A stretch of DNA of 64,000 nt from positions 22,624-86,623 of the forward strand of contig NZ_JAFFQC010000017.1 in the NCBI RefSeq assembly GCF_016918545.1, written 5' to 3'. Both the position numbers and the translations under genes were made by a program. Below are positions 26,297-35,856 of this stretch, one piece after another (position 1 is the first letter of the stretch; each line of letters starts with the position of its first letter). Under the pieces are notes generated by a model. That model was not told the origin of the DNA. It saw nothing but the letters and a program-made list of their open reading frames with translations, and made no database searches. Source of the stretch: Desulfobulbus alkaliphilus. GTDB taxonomy: Bacteria > Desulfobacterota > Desulfobulbia > Desulfobulbales > Desulfobulbaceae.

Positions 26297-27050
26297 TCGG
26301 CTACAATCAAAGCACAGGGTAAACTGGCATTGCTCAGCGCATCCTCCGTGATGACCACCTTGCCCCAATCCTGGGCTGGATCAGTTTCAGGGAAAAGGAT
26401 CTGGTGGCAATCATCGGCTCTGTTGCCGCCCGTACCGTCTTTCGTTCAACCTATCATCTCCCCGCAAAGCAGTGAGCAGTCGCGAGAGGCCTTTGCTTGA
26501 AAAAAGCTTTTATCAACAAGTTAGAAAAACCGATCAGGAAAAAAACAGTCAAGATTGAAAAATAGGTTGACATAACGACGGTTTTTTTGAATTGTTGGGG
26601 CAACAAAATTAAATACCACCGTGTGGACAGGAGCCAGCAATTCGGGCAGCTTTCGAACCTGCACCATGTTCGTCAGTGCATCCTGACAAAATCGTTCCAC
26701 CGACCCTGTCGCACATCATCAGTTGCTTTACTATTTACAGCTTTATCGTTTGTTGCTTTACTGGTTCGCTTTACTGGTTGTCGCTACAATACTCACAAGC
26801 TCAGCAAATAACAAAGCATGCCAAACACTCCCTTCAATGTGATGATCCCGATCTTCCTGATCCTTCCCGCAAGGTTGGTACAATCAGGAGCTTCCCAATC
26901 TGCCATCACAACGTCTCTTCCAACATATACCCTTGTTGCTCCGACCGTGGTATTGTTCACTCTGACCTTGACAATCTACTGTCTTTTTCAACCATAAACC
27001 TTTTTTAAAGAGGTCTAGCGCAACCGAAACAAAAAAGCTTGGAGGTGCAG
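26297..27050. other. 750-bp region without confident genes; possible gene remnant and small membrane ORF
   Basis: At 26330-26475 one plus-strand frame reads AQRILRDDHLAPILGWISFR and on to a stop with good codon character but no start, so it may be the tail of a lost gene; I do not recognise the family. At 26818-26997 a 59-codon ORF predicts a hydrophobic protein (VMIPIFLILPARLV and a C-terminal membrane helix) but lacks a ribosome site. The AT-rich stretch before 27040 probably contains the promoter of the CoA-transferase unit. Confidence 0.4.
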
Positions 27051-27269
27051 ATGGTCATGGCTAATCATCAAGAACCCCGTTACTGTGATGACTGCGGCAA
27101 ATCGAGGGATGAATGCGTACTCTGCGAACGCGCATGCATGTTGCCCAGCTGTGACAAATGCACCTTCACTGTACAACTTTATGGCACAGGCTGTGGAAAC
27201 ATCCACGTGTATCACTTATGTCGCCCTTGTTATGAAGGACGCATTGCAAGAGGTTATGTTGAACCCTAG
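27051..27269 (+). CDS. Small cysteine-rich protein preceding the CoA-transferase genes
   Basis: 72 residues from the ATG at 27051, with GGAGG five bases upstream. Eleven cysteines occur in pairs: YCDDCGKSRDECVLCERAC, then CDKC and LCRPC, spacings typical of zinc ribbons or rubredoxin-like knuckles. It ends 12 bp before the CoA-transferase A start in the same orientation, so it is probably co-transcribed. I do not recognise a named family. A metal-binding regulatory or accessory role is possible. Confidence 0.7.
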   Translation: MVMANHQEPRYCDDCGKSRDECVLCERACMLPSCDKCTFTVQLYGTGCGNIHVYHLCRPCYEGRIARGYVEP

Positions 27270-27281
27270 ATAAGGAGGTGT

Positions 27282-28394
27282 ATGGGATTTTTACAAAAAA
27301 TGATGGCATCGCTGTTCCAACCTAAACAGAAGAACGAGGATAAACCGAAGACCGAGGAGGGTTGCATGGACATTGACAAAAGGATGACACTCAAAGATGC
27401 AGTAGCAAAGTTCATCCAAGATGGAGACACGGTGTACTACGGGGGGTTCCAGATTCATGTCCCCATGGCGTTGACCCACGAAATCATCAGGCAGAAAAAA
27501 AGACACCTCACCACTGTTGAGTCATCAACGGATGTCGGTGGTCTGGATATTCTGGTGGGTGCCGGTTGTGTGACGGAAATCCACACCGCCTGGATCATGA
27601 ACTGGTATGTAAAAGCGCCGTATGCCATTCGCCGGGCCTTCAACAAAGGTCACCTGAAAAGGCATGACATATCCAACTTCGGCGCCACCAGCGCTCTGAT
27701 GGCTGGATTTCTTGGCATTCCCTTTATCCCCGTGCGTGGTAACATCGGTACGGACATGCCTATTCACAACCGCAAAGACATCAGATTCCTGGAAGATCCC
27801 TTCACCGGGGAAAAAATCACCGTAGTCCGGGCCTGGCGTGCTGACGTGGCGATTATCCATGCGCAGAAGGCCGATCGTCTGGGGAACGTTGTTTCCTATG
27901 GAACACGCGGTGTGACAGACGAATTTGGAGCCATGGGCACAAAACGCGGTGTCATCGTCACTGCTGAAGAGATTGTTGAGCCGGAAGAGATCAGAAGCGA
28001 TCCCGACCGGGTCATTGTTCCCTACTTCAAAACCCTGGCTGTTGTCCATTGCCCCTGGGGCGCCCATCCCTCCGCCTGCCGCGGCTACTACGGTCTGGAC
28101 ATCCGTTTCAGCCAGTACCAGGGCAGATACGAGCGCCATGCAGAACTCCTGCCTGAATTCCTCGATGAGTGGGTCTACGGATGCAAGGATCACGCTGAGT
28201 ACATTGAAAAATACAAAGAAAAATTCGGCCAGGAAGGTCTGGATCGACTGAAACCAACCCTTGGGTTCAAGCCAAAACTGGATATTGATTACGGCTACCA
28301 CGATCCGGCAGTGTGGAAGGGGGTACCCTTATACAATGATGACCGCCTCAAAGCGTATGAAGAGGCACTCGCCGCAAAAAAAGGGGGGAACTGA
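27282..28394 (+). CDS. gctA: Glutaconate-type CoA-transferase, alpha subunit
   Basis: 370 residues from 27282 (AAGGAGG upstream). A second good start is at 27366 (GAGGAGGG upstream), which gives MDIDKRMTLKDAVAKFIQDG, closer to the usual family N-terminus. Family I CoA-transferase features include GDTVYYGGF, GCVTEIHTAWIMNWYVKAPY and GNVVSYGTRG. The enzyme transfers CoA from acyl-CoA to a dicarboxylic acid such as glutaconate or 2-hydroxyglutarate; related proteins act on other acids, so the substrate is unproven. It is paired with the beta subunit gene, one base apart. Confidence 0.85.
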   Translation: MGFLQKMMASLFQPKQKNEDKPKTEEGCMDIDKRMTLKDAVAKFIQDGDTVYYGGFQIHVPMALTHEIIRQKKRHLTTVESSTDVGGLDILVGAGCVTEIHTAWIMNWYVKAPYAIRRAFNKGHLKRHDISNFGATSALMAGFLGIPFIPVRGNIGTDMPIHNRKDIRFLEDPFTGEKITVVRAWRADVAIIHAQKADRLGNVVSYGTRGVTDEFGAMGTKRGVIVTAEEIVEPEEIRSDPDRVIVPYFKTLAVVHCPWGAHPSACRGYYGLDIRFSQYQGRYERHAELLPEFLDEWVYGCKDHAEYIEKYKEKFGQEGLDRLKPTLGFKPKLDIDYGYHDPAVWKGVPLYNDDRLKAYEEALAAKKGGN

Positions 28395-28395
28395 C

Positions 28396-29163
28396 ATGAC
28401 AGCTTTTAAACTGACCGAACTGATGTCCATCCGTTGCGCTAAGGAAATCATGGACGGAGAGGTTGTCTTCGTCGGTGTCGGCCTGCCGCTTGTTGTTGCC
28501 GGCTATGCCATGAAGACCCATGCCAAAAACATGATCATGTGCACTGAAGGTGGTGCTATCCGGGCCACCTCGCCTCCAGGCCTGGCCATCACCGTTGATG
28601 ACCCGTGCCTGTTCACCAATGCCGACGCCACCTACGGTATGCTTGCCACCATGGCTGCCCTGCAGCGTGGTGAAATCGACGTTGCCTTTATCGGTGGTGC
28701 GCAGATCGATAAATTCGGCAACATCAACTCAACCGGTGTTGGCGACTGGGCCAAAAAGGAGAGTTTCACCTACTTCGCCGGCAGTGGCGGCGCCAATGAC
28801 ATGGCCACCTCCGGAAAACGTGTTCTTGGCATCCTGCCCCAGGACAAGAAGAAATTCGTTGAAAAAGTCGACTACATCACCACCCCCGGCTTTCTCGGTG
28901 GTCCTGGCCAACGGGAAAAACTCGGCATGATCGGTAATGGTCCCAGTTGTGTGGTCAGCACCATGGGTGTATATCGTTTCGACGAGGACACCAAGGAAAT
29001 GTACCTTGCTGAGTACTTCCCCGGCCAGACCGTGGAAAAAATCAAGGAAAACTGCGCCTGGGATCTCAAAGTATCTCCCAATGTCATTGAAACACCTTCA
29101 CCGACAGAGGAAGAGTTGCGCATCATCCGCGAAATTGATCCTACCGGTTTCTATCTCGGATAA
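28396..29163 (+). CDS. gctB: Glutaconate-type CoA-transferase, beta subunit
   Basis: 255 residues from the ATG at 28396, immediately after the alpha-subunit stop. GVGLPLVVAGYAMKTHA leads to MCTEGGAIRA near residue 50, where the glutamate fits the catalytic residue that forms the CoA thioester. GGAQIDKFGNINST is another family signature. It forms the active heteromer with the alpha subunit in the cytoplasm. A stem-loop with a GTAA loop lies 26 bp after its stop, so the unit probably ends here before the dehydrogenase gene. Confidence 0.87.
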   Translation: MTAFKLTELMSIRCAKEIMDGEVVFVGVGLPLVVAGYAMKTHAKNMIMCTEGGAIRATSPPGLAITVDDPCLFTNADATYGMLATMAALQRGEIDVAFIGGAQIDKFGNINSTGVGDWAKKESFTYFAGSGGANDMATSGKRVLGILPQDKKKFVEKVDYITTPGFLGGPGQREKLGMIGNGPSCVVSTMGVYRFDEDTKEMYLAEYFPGQTVEKIKENCAWDLKVSPNVIETPSPTEEELRIIREIDPTGFYLG

Positions 29164-29189
29164 TTTAACTCATTTCATAGCCTGACCAG

Positions 29190-29217
29190 GAGGGCGACGT
29201 CGTAAGACGTTGCCCTC
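29190..29217 (+). terminator. Stem-loop terminator after gctAB
   Basis: GAGGGCGACGTC pairs with GACGTTGCCCTC (one G-T wobble) around a GTAA tetraloop, followed by a moderately T-rich stretch. Confidence 0.6.
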
Positions 29218-29523
29218 TTGGTGTTTGAGCTGATCATCTGCAAGACACCCTGCATAGAACTACCAGATAAGTATCCCTGCCAATTTCATTTCCCGCAAGA
29301 TTATTTGCATCGTAACCACTCGTGTGGTACAAAAAATATTTGATTTTTCTGGTCCGCACATCCTTGTTTCAGCTCTTTTCCTGAAAAAACGCGACTGCTG
29401 CTGTCACGCGCAGAGTCAGGTCCCCTTCCCGCCGGTCACCGTTGCCAGTGCCTGAATCGCAGCTCCAGTTCTGCGGACAATTATTCTTTGAATATTCAGC
29501 TTGCACCACAAGCAGGACAATAC
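29218..29523. other. Intergenic region, no gene recognised
   Basis: No coding frame is apparent. An AT-rich part at 29320-29355 (AAAAAATATTTGATTTTTC) could hold a promoter for the downstream dehydrogenase. Confidence 0.4.
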
Positions 29524-32500
29524 ATGAAAACCACCAATTATCGTGAAATTCCTTATAATTTCACTTCAGCCGACGATCGATTGATTATTAATCATTTTTT
29601 TGGTCCCGCGGTCTGGGAAGACCTGGAAGAACTGCGCAGCCAACGAGTCACCGGCCGTTCCGCCCGCCTGGTGATGCGCTGCATCGGCGATCTCTTCATC
29701 CTCCACCGTAATCCCTTTCTCTACCGGGAGCTGATCGATTCCCCCCGACGGCGAAATGCCTTCTTCGCTACCATGGACAAGGATCTGGCCATCATCGAAG
29801 ACACGGCCAGAAAGGTACGTGGCAATCCGGAACGAAGCGACAAGGTCATCAATCTGGTGCGACTCTGCCGGCAACAGGTCGGTAAGGTTGGTGAGGAAAT
29901 CAGTACTGTCACCGTTTGGCAGACAACACTGAAAAAACGGCTTGGGGCCGTTATTGGAGCTGAGAACGTCTGCTTTGACCCCTTCTCCGTTATCAGTCAC
30001 GCCACCGATGCCACCGATTGGCGCTTGTATTTACCAGTGGCCGTACTCCGCCCTTCACAGGAAGAGCAGATACCGCATCTGCTCCAGGCTATCGAAGAAC
30101 TGGGACTGCATGTCATTCCCCGGGGAGGCGGCACCGGGCTCACCGGCGGTGCCGTGCCGGTGAGCAGTGGCTGTGTGATGATCAACACCGAAAAACTCAA
30201 CCGTATCCATGGCATGGATCACCGGGAATTTACCGACGATGATGGCAACCACAAACAGATGGCGGTGCTCCGCCTGGAAGCCGGGGTCATCACCCAGGAT
30301 GCCATGACCTATGCCGAGCAACAGGGGTTGGTTTTTGCCACTGATCCAACCAGTGCCTGGGCCTCCACCATCGGTGGTAATATCGCGGAGAATGCCGGTG
30401 GCAAGACCGCCGTGCTCTGGGGTACGGCCATTGACAATGTGCTGGAATACACGATTGTCACCCCAGGTGCCGGCAAATTAACCGTCCAGCGGGTCAACCA
30501 CCCCATGCGCAAGATCCTTCCCCAAGACCGAGTCCTCTTTGATATTTTCGATGCTATGGGCACGTTAGTACGTCGGATCGAATTGGGCGGTGAAGAGATT
30601 CGCAAAAAAGGCTTGTGGAAAGACATTACCAACAAAGCCTTGGGCGGGCTTCCCGGGGTCCAGAAGGAAGGTACCGACGGGGTGATTACCTCGGCGGAAT
30701 TCATTCTCTATCGAGCCTATGCAAAAAAACTGACCTGTTGCCTTGAGTTTTTCGGCACGGACATGGACGAAGCCAGCCGGGTGATCGTCGAGATCTCGGA
30801 AACTTTTGTCAACCAGGGCGAGGAGGCACTGATGGCCCTGGAACATTTTGACGAGGAGTATATCCGGGCGATCAACTACAAATTCAAGGCAGCGCGCAGC
30901 GAGCCCCCCAAGGCCGTGTTGCTTATCGACATGGTTGCCCACACCACTCCCCAGATCCTCCGAGGTAAGGCAAGGCTGCAACAATTACTCGCATCCTATA
31001 CCAACACCGAACTTTTCATAGCCAGCGATGCCGATGAGGCCGAGCGTTTCTGGCGGGATCGCAAACGACTTGGCGCCATTGCCGCCCGCACTAATGCCTT
31101 CAAGCTCAACGAGGACATTGTCCTTCCGCTGCCGGCTCTGGCTGAATTCGCCCGTTTCGTCGATGCATATAACAGAGAAGAGGATATCTTCAACCAGGAA
31201 AGCGTGATCCACGAAACCATGGACTATCTGGTAACCGCTGAACCCATCGAGGATCCGGACTGGTTGGAGGCCAAGATGCCCAAGGCCGATGAACTCTGTC
31301 AAAATACCCTTGACATCTTGGCTGACCGGACCAGGGCTGATCTTCGCGGCGGAATACTGCTGAAAAATCTCGAGGCCGACCTGCTGGAACTGTTCCGCGG
31401 CTACACCCGCATCAGTACCAATATCCGCCACATTTTCGAAGAGGTGCGCAAACGGCGCATTATCATTGCCACCCACATGCACGCCGGCGATGGTAATGTC
31501 CATGTCAACATCCCGGTTTTTTCCAATGATCGGGCCATGATGCAGCGCGCTGCCCAGACCGCCGACGATGTCATGACCAAGGCTGTTGCCCTCAACGGCG
31601 TGGTCAGTGGTGAACACGGGATCGGCATTACCAAGATGAAATTTCTTGACCGTCAACTGATTGACGAGTTGCGTGCCTACCGCAAGCAGGCAGATCCAAA
31701 AGGGCTGATGAACCCGAACAAGCTTGATGACCCCGAGATTATAGACAAGGTATTCACCCCTTCTTTCAATCTTCTTGAGCTGGAAGCCCGGATCCTTCAA
31801 CATGGATCCCTGGAAACCCTGGCTTCCCGGATTTCCAAGTGCATCCGCTGTGGCAAGTGCAAGACCGATTGTTGCGTCTTTTTTCCCGGCGGCGATCTTT
31901 ATTTCCATCCTCGAAACAAAAATCTGGCCATTGGTTCACTGATCGAAGCCCTGCTCTATGACATGCAACGATCCCATTATCCCCGCTTTCATCAGCTTCG
32001 GCATCTGGGAGAGATTGCTGACCACTGCACCTTGTGCGGCAAATGCCTCAAACCCTGTCCGGTGGACATCGACACGGCCCGGGTGTCCATTCTTGAACGT
32101 GAAATCCTCAGTGATCGAGGCTTTAAACAGACCTCTCTGGCCACCCGATTGTCTCTTTACTACCTGAAAAACCGCAATCGTCTCTTCAACGCGTTGTTCC
32201 GTACAACCGTGATGGCATGGGGCGCGTCTCTCCAGCGCCTGGGCACAAAAATCCTCCGCCAGGCTCCGTCGGCGATCACATCGAAAAATTGGCAATTAAT
32301 GGCTATGCTTAAATCGCCGATGATGCCGCCATCCGACCAACCTCTGCGAGCCAGGCTGCCCCAGTATTCCCTCAGCGAGGCTTTGCTCTTCACTCCCCCG
32401 GGACCCAGGGGCAAGACGGTGTTCTATTTTCCAGGTTGCGGCTCGGAACGACTGTATGCCGACATTGCCGCCGCTTCCCTGTACATTCTACTCAAAACCG

Positions 32501-33168
32501 GGGTGCGGGTGGTGTTGCCGCCGCCCAACCTCTGCTGCGGATTTCCGGCCAGAGCTAATGCCAAAACCACCATGCACAATGACCTCATCCTGCGGGATAC
32601 CATCATTCTTAGTCAGATCAGGGAGATGCTCGGCTATATCAATTTTGACAGCGTGGTGGTCAGTTGCGGTACCTGCAGAGAAGCGCTGCATGGGTTGGCT
32701 GCCGAGGAAATTTTCGGGTGCGGGATATCCGATATCTCCTCTTTTGTGCTTGAACACGCCCCGGAGTCTTTCCCGCAGGACAAGGAGCAACGCTATCTGT
32801 ACCATGCTCCCTGCCACGATTCATTGCAGGGTGATGGCCCTGTTATGGTTCGACGGATTGCCGGCGGGGTCATTCCAGTCGAAGCATGCTGCTCCGAGGC
32901 CGGGACCCTGGCCCTGTCACGCCCGGATATCACCGGCGCCATGCTGGAGCGTAAACGTCATGGTATGCAATCAAAGCGCAGGTCACACCCGGAAGCGCAA
33001 GTCATTGCCACCAACTGCCCGTCCTGTCTTTCCGGCCTGGGACGAAACCGCGACCTTGGCATAATGCCGCAGCATCTGGCCGTGCTCCTGGCGGAAAAAC
33101 TGGCTGCGCAACCGTGGCAGCAGGAATTAGCCAGCTTGATTAAAGGCAACGAGGTCATTACCTTTTAA
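29524..33168 (+). CDS. DUF3683 FAD-linked dehydrogenase with Fe-S and CCG domains (D-2-hydroxyacid dehydrogenase-like)
   Basis: 1214 residues from the ATG at 29524 (AGGACA upstream); a TTG start at 29488 is less likely. Domains in order: DUF3683 (REIPYNFTSADDRL, about 6-135); FAD-binding PCMH domain (PRGGGTGLTGGAVP near 205); FAD oxidase C-terminal domain (THMHAGDGNVHVNIPVF and VSGEHGIG near 655-705); two 4Fe-4S motifs (CIRCGKCKTDC and CTLCGKCLKPCP); and CCG-type cysteine segments (PGCGSERLYA, NLCCGFPA, HAPCHDS). It probably oxidises D-lactate, D-2-hydroxyglutarate or a related 2-hydroxyacid and passes electrons through its own clusters. Proximity to gctAB favours 2-hydroxyglutarate, an inference. 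Confidence 0.85.
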   Translation: MKTTNYREIPYNFTSADDRLIINHFFGPAVWEDLEELRSQRVTGRSARLVMRCIGDLFILHRNPFLYRELIDSPRRRNAFFATMDKDLAIIEDTARKVRGNPERSDKVINLVRLCRQQVGKVGEEISTVTVWQTTLKKRLGAVIGAENVCFDPFSVISHATDATDWRLYLPVAVLRPSQEEQIPHLLQAIEELGLHVIPRGGGTGLTGGAVPVSSGCVMINTEKLNRIHGMDHREFTDDDGNHKQMAVLRLEAGVITQDAMTYAEQQGLVFATDPTSAWASTIGGNIAENAGGKTAVLWGTAIDNVLEYTIVTPGAGKLTVQRVNHPMRKILPQDRVLFDIFDAMGTLVRRIELGGEEIRKKGLWKDITNKALGGLPGVQKEGTDGVITSAEFILYRAYAKKLTCCLEFFGTDMDEASRVIVEISETFVNQGEEALMALEHFDEEYIRAINYKFKAARSEPPKAVLLIDMVAHTTPQILRGKARLQQLLASYTNTELFIASDADEAERFWRDRKRLGAIAARTNAFKLNEDIVLPLPALAEFARFVDAYNREEDIFNQESVIHETMDYLVTAEPIEDPDWLEAKMPKADELCQNTLDILADRTRADLRGGILLKNLEADLLELFRGYTRISTNIRHIFEEVRKRRIIIATHMHAGDGNVHVNIPVFSNDRAMMQRAAQTADDVMTKAVALNGVVSGEHGIGITKMKFLDRQLIDELRAYRKQADPKGLMNPNKLDDPEIIDKVFTPSFNLLELEARILQHGSLETLASRISKCIRCGKCKTDCCVFFPGGDLYFHPRNKNLAIGSLIEALLYDMQRSHYPRFHQLRHLGEIADHCTLCGKCLKPCPVDIDTARVSILEREILSDRGFKQTSLATRLSLYYLKNRNRLFNALFRTTVMAWGASLQRLGTKILRQAPSAITSKNWQLMAMLKSPMMPPSDQPLRARLPQYSLSEALLFTPPGPRGKTVFYFPGCGSERLYADIAAASLYILLKTGVRVVLPPPNLCCGFPARANAKTTMHNDLILRDTIILSQIREMLGYINFDSVVVSCGTCREALHGLAAEEIFGCGISDISSFVLEHAPESFPQDKEQRYLYHAPCHDSLQGDGPVMVRRIAGGVIPVEACCSEAGTLALSRPDITGAMLERKRHGMQSKRRSHPEAQVIATNCPSCLSGLGRNRDLGIMPQHLAVLLAEKLAAQPWQQELASLIKGNEVITF

Positions 33169-33211
33169 CTTTTAAAGGGTTAAGGTGGATGATTCAGCCC
33201 GGAACAATTCA

Positions 33212-33235
33212 CCTGGATCCATGACGGCTGGAATG
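33212..33235 (-). repeat. Solo right-end remnant of the interspersed element
   Basis: CCTGGATCCATGACGGCTGG is the right end of the element in reverse orientation with two substitutions, 44 bp after the dehydrogenase stop codon. Confidence 0.6.
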
Positions 33236-33442
33236 TGCTTCATTCATCAGGGGATTGCATCGTGTTTTTTGATTGGGTTGACTTTTTATGCGAATATAGG
33301 AAGAGTGGCCACATGAGTCGTGTTTGGAGGTAAATGTTATTTCCATGCATCCATCGCGGCAGCCCAGAAGCCTTCAAGCCTGGGATAAGCCGCTATCAGC
33401 ACATACGGTAATCATCGAAACGGATGTTAAGGCAGGGAATCT

Positions 33443-34459
33443 ATGAGCGTACATCACGACAGCCGTCCCCGAATCGGGCGACGCAGATTTCTCACTATTC
33501 TCGCTCTTACCGGGGTCGCGGCCGGTTTCTATGGGTTTGGCGCGCTGCGACCAAATCCCGGGGAGCACACGATTCGGCAAAGCCGGATCATGATGGGCAC
33601 CCAGATCAACCTGATTGTCCATGGTCCGGATGTGGACCAGTGCCTGCAGGCAACCAGAGACACCTTTGCCCGTATGGAGACCCTGGAACATATTTTCAGC
33701 CGATACCGGGCTGAAAGCGCCCTGGCTCGCCTCAATGCAACTGGGGCCCTGTCCGCGGCACCGGCCGAGTTTCTGGAGGTTCTTGACCTGGCCGACCACA
33801 TCAGCGAAACCACCGAAGGTGCTTTTGACATCACCGTTCTGCCACTTTTACAACTCTATGCCCATAACCAACTGCCGGAGCAGGATCAGCTGACAGAAAC
33901 CCTCAGGCTGGTCGATTACCGTGCCATCGAACGACGGGGAGCCCGTCTCGCTTTTACCCGACCGAACATGGGAATCACCCTGGACGGTATAGCCAAGGGA
34001 TATATTGTCGACCAAGGCGTGGCCACTCTGAACAGCAACGGCTTTGCCGACGTCTATGTCGAGGCCGGGGGCGATCTCATGGTGACCGGAAACAAACCGG
34101 GAGACCAGCCCTGGCGGGTTGGCGTTCGGCCGCCCCGAGCGTACGGGCCAGAAACCATGCCAGTGATCTCAACCTTCTCCCCTCTGGCCGTGGCCACCTC
34201 CGGTGACTATATGCAGGCCTTTAGCGATGATCTCCGGCATCATCACATTCTTGATCCCCGTACCGGCATGTCGCCGTTGGAACTGGCAAGCGCCACGGTC
34301 ACGGCACCCTCAGTTGCTCTGGCCGATGGTTTGGCCACCGCTGCCATGGTTCTTGGACCCAAACAGGCCCTGACCGTGCTGGAAAAGTACACCGGCTGCG
34401 AAGGACTGTTGATAAGCAAGGATCTCCACCAGTACCGCACCACGGGCTTTCAGGGGTGA
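33443..34459 (+). CDS. apbE: FAD:protein FMN transferase
   Basis: 338 residues. A Tat-like N-terminus (RIGRRRFLTILALTGVAAGF) directs it to the periplasmic face. ApbE family features are MMGTQINLIVHG, MGITLDGIAKGYIVDQ near 175, DVYVEAGGDLMVTG and LATSGDYMQ/HHILDPRTG (written VATSGDY here). The enzyme attaches FMN from FAD to threonine residues of NqrB and NqrC. It stands one base before nqrA, so it matures the complex encoded by the same operon. Confidence 0.92.
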   Translation: MSVHHDSRPRIGRRRFLTILALTGVAAGFYGFGALRPNPGEHTIRQSRIMMGTQINLIVHGPDVDQCLQATRDTFARMETLEHIFSRYRAESALARLNATGALSAAPAEFLEVLDLADHISETTEGAFDITVLPLLQLYAHNQLPEQDQLTETLRLVDYRAIERRGARLAFTRPNMGITLDGIAKGYIVDQGVATLNSNGFADVYVEAGGDLMVTGNKPGDQPWRVGVRPPRAYGPETMPVISTFSPLAVATSGDYMQAFSDDLRHHHILDPRTGMSPLELASATVTAPSVALADGLATAAMVLGPKQALTVLEKYTGCEGLLISKDLHQYRTTGFQG

Positions 34460-34460
34460 G

Positions 34461-35810
34461 ATGAAGACCATTAACATACGTCGGGGCCTTGATATCCCTC
34501 TGGCCGGAGTTCCGGAGCAGGTGATCACCAAAAGTGCTTCGATCAAGGAAGTGGCCCTTATCGGTGACGACTACCCGGGCCTCAAACCCACTATGCTGGT
34601 CGAAACAGGTGATCGGATCCAGTTGGGCCAGCCTCTGTTTACGGACAAGAAAAACGAGGGATTTTTTTTCACCTCGCCGGGCAGCGGGATGGTGGTGGCC
34701 ATCAACCGGGGCGAGAAGCGACGTTTCGAATCCCTGGTCATCCGCCTCGAAGGGGATGGGGAAGTTTCTTTTCCCGAGGCCATGGAACCCTTGCAGGTTC
34801 AATCCGCGGAGACTATTCGCTCACTCCTGCACCAAAGCGGCCTGTGGAGCGGGTTTCGGACCCGGCCTTTTGGTCTTATCCCCCGGGCCAAGGACACCCC
34901 TGAATCTCTTTTTATCACCGCTCTGGACAGCCAACCACTGGCCGCCGATCCCGAGGTGCTCATACAGCGGCGACCAAAGCATTTCCTCGCCGGGCTTCGG
35001 GTTCTGCGCCGTCTACTCAAGGTTCCCCTGCATCTGTGCGCTCGCTCCGGGGCAGATCTGCCCGGTATGGACGAAGACGGCATTGAATCCTGGGGATTTG
35101 CCGGACCTCACCCCGCTGGTCTGCCCTCAACCCATATTCACCATATCGATCCGGTGCATGCCGGCAAACAGGTCTGGCATATCGAAGCCCGGGATGTGCT
35201 GGCCATCGGCCACCTTTTCACTACCGGCAGACTCAGCACGGAAAAGATCATCGCCCTGGCCGGCCCCGGGGTGCAATACCCCCGGCTAATCAACACCCGG
35301 GCCGGGGCATCGCTGCAGGATCTCTGCCGGGATGAACTCGTTGCCGACGGGCCTCGACGAATCATCTCCGGTTCAGTTCTCGATGGCCGTATACACACAA
35401 CCTCCACCGGCTTCCTGGGCCGATATCACCGTCAAGTCACGGTGATCAGTGAGGGAGACGGCCGCTCGCTTTTTGCCTGGCTGGCTCCGGGCAGTGACCG
35501 TTTCTCCCGTACCGGCCTGTTTGCCTCCAGGCTGTTCAGGAGTAAACGCTTCAGCATGACCACCGCTGCCTGGGGCGGCCGGCGGGCCATTTATCCCCTG
35601 CCTGTCTACGACTCGGTTATGCCTCTGGACATCATGGCCATCCCGTTGCTGAAAAGCCTGGCCGTGGGCGATACCGAAAAAGCCGCTGCTCTCGGTTGCC
35701 TGGAACTCATTGAGGAGGACCTGGCCTTGTGCAGTTTTGTCTGTCCAGGGAAAAACGAATACGGACCGATGCTGCGTGCAGTGCTCAACGCCATCCAGGA
35801 AGGTGAATGA
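34461..35810 (+). CDS. nqrA: Na+-translocating NADH:quinone reductase subunit A
   Basis: 449 residues, the usual NqrA length. The N-terminal INIRRGLDIPLAGVPEQVI and the glycine-rich TSPGSGMVVAINRGEKR are family signatures. NqrA is the peripheral cytoplasmic subunit that binds quinone near NqrB. It follows apbE with no gap and precedes nqrB by 46 bp. The operon order nqrABCDEF is complete here. Confidence 0.95.
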   Translation: MKTINIRRGLDIPLAGVPEQVITKSASIKEVALIGDDYPGLKPTMLVETGDRIQLGQPLFTDKKNEGFFFTSPGSGMVVAINRGEKRRFESLVIRLEGDGEVSFPEAMEPLQVQSAETIRSLLHQSGLWSGFRTRPFGLIPRAKDTPESLFITALDSQPLAADPEVLIQRRPKHFLAGLRVLRRLLKVPLHLCARSGADLPGMDEDGIESWGFAGPHPAGLPSTHIHHIDPVHAGKQVWHIEARDVLAIGHLFTTGRLSTEKIIALAGPGVQYPRLINTRAGASLQDLCRDELVADGPRRIISGSVLDGRIHTTSTGFLGRYHRQVTVISEGDGRSLFAWLAPGSDRFSRTGLFASRLFRSKRFSMTTAAWGGRRAIYPLPVYDSVMPLDIMAIPLLKSLAVGDTEKAAALGCLELIEEDLALCSFVCPGKNEYGPMLRAVLNAIQEGE

Positions 35811-35856
35811 TCCATGGCCGACTCTTTCTCCAGGATAACATCAAGGTGCGGTATCC

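Noticed and set aside
26676..27008. 110-codon ORF upstream of the Cys-rich gene
   Set aside because: No ribosome site, odd composition rich in His, Ser and Cys, and no recognisable similarity.
30985..31908. 307-codon open frame on the minus strand
   Set aside because: Antisense to the DUF3683 dehydrogenase, which has continuous domain evidence on the plus strand.
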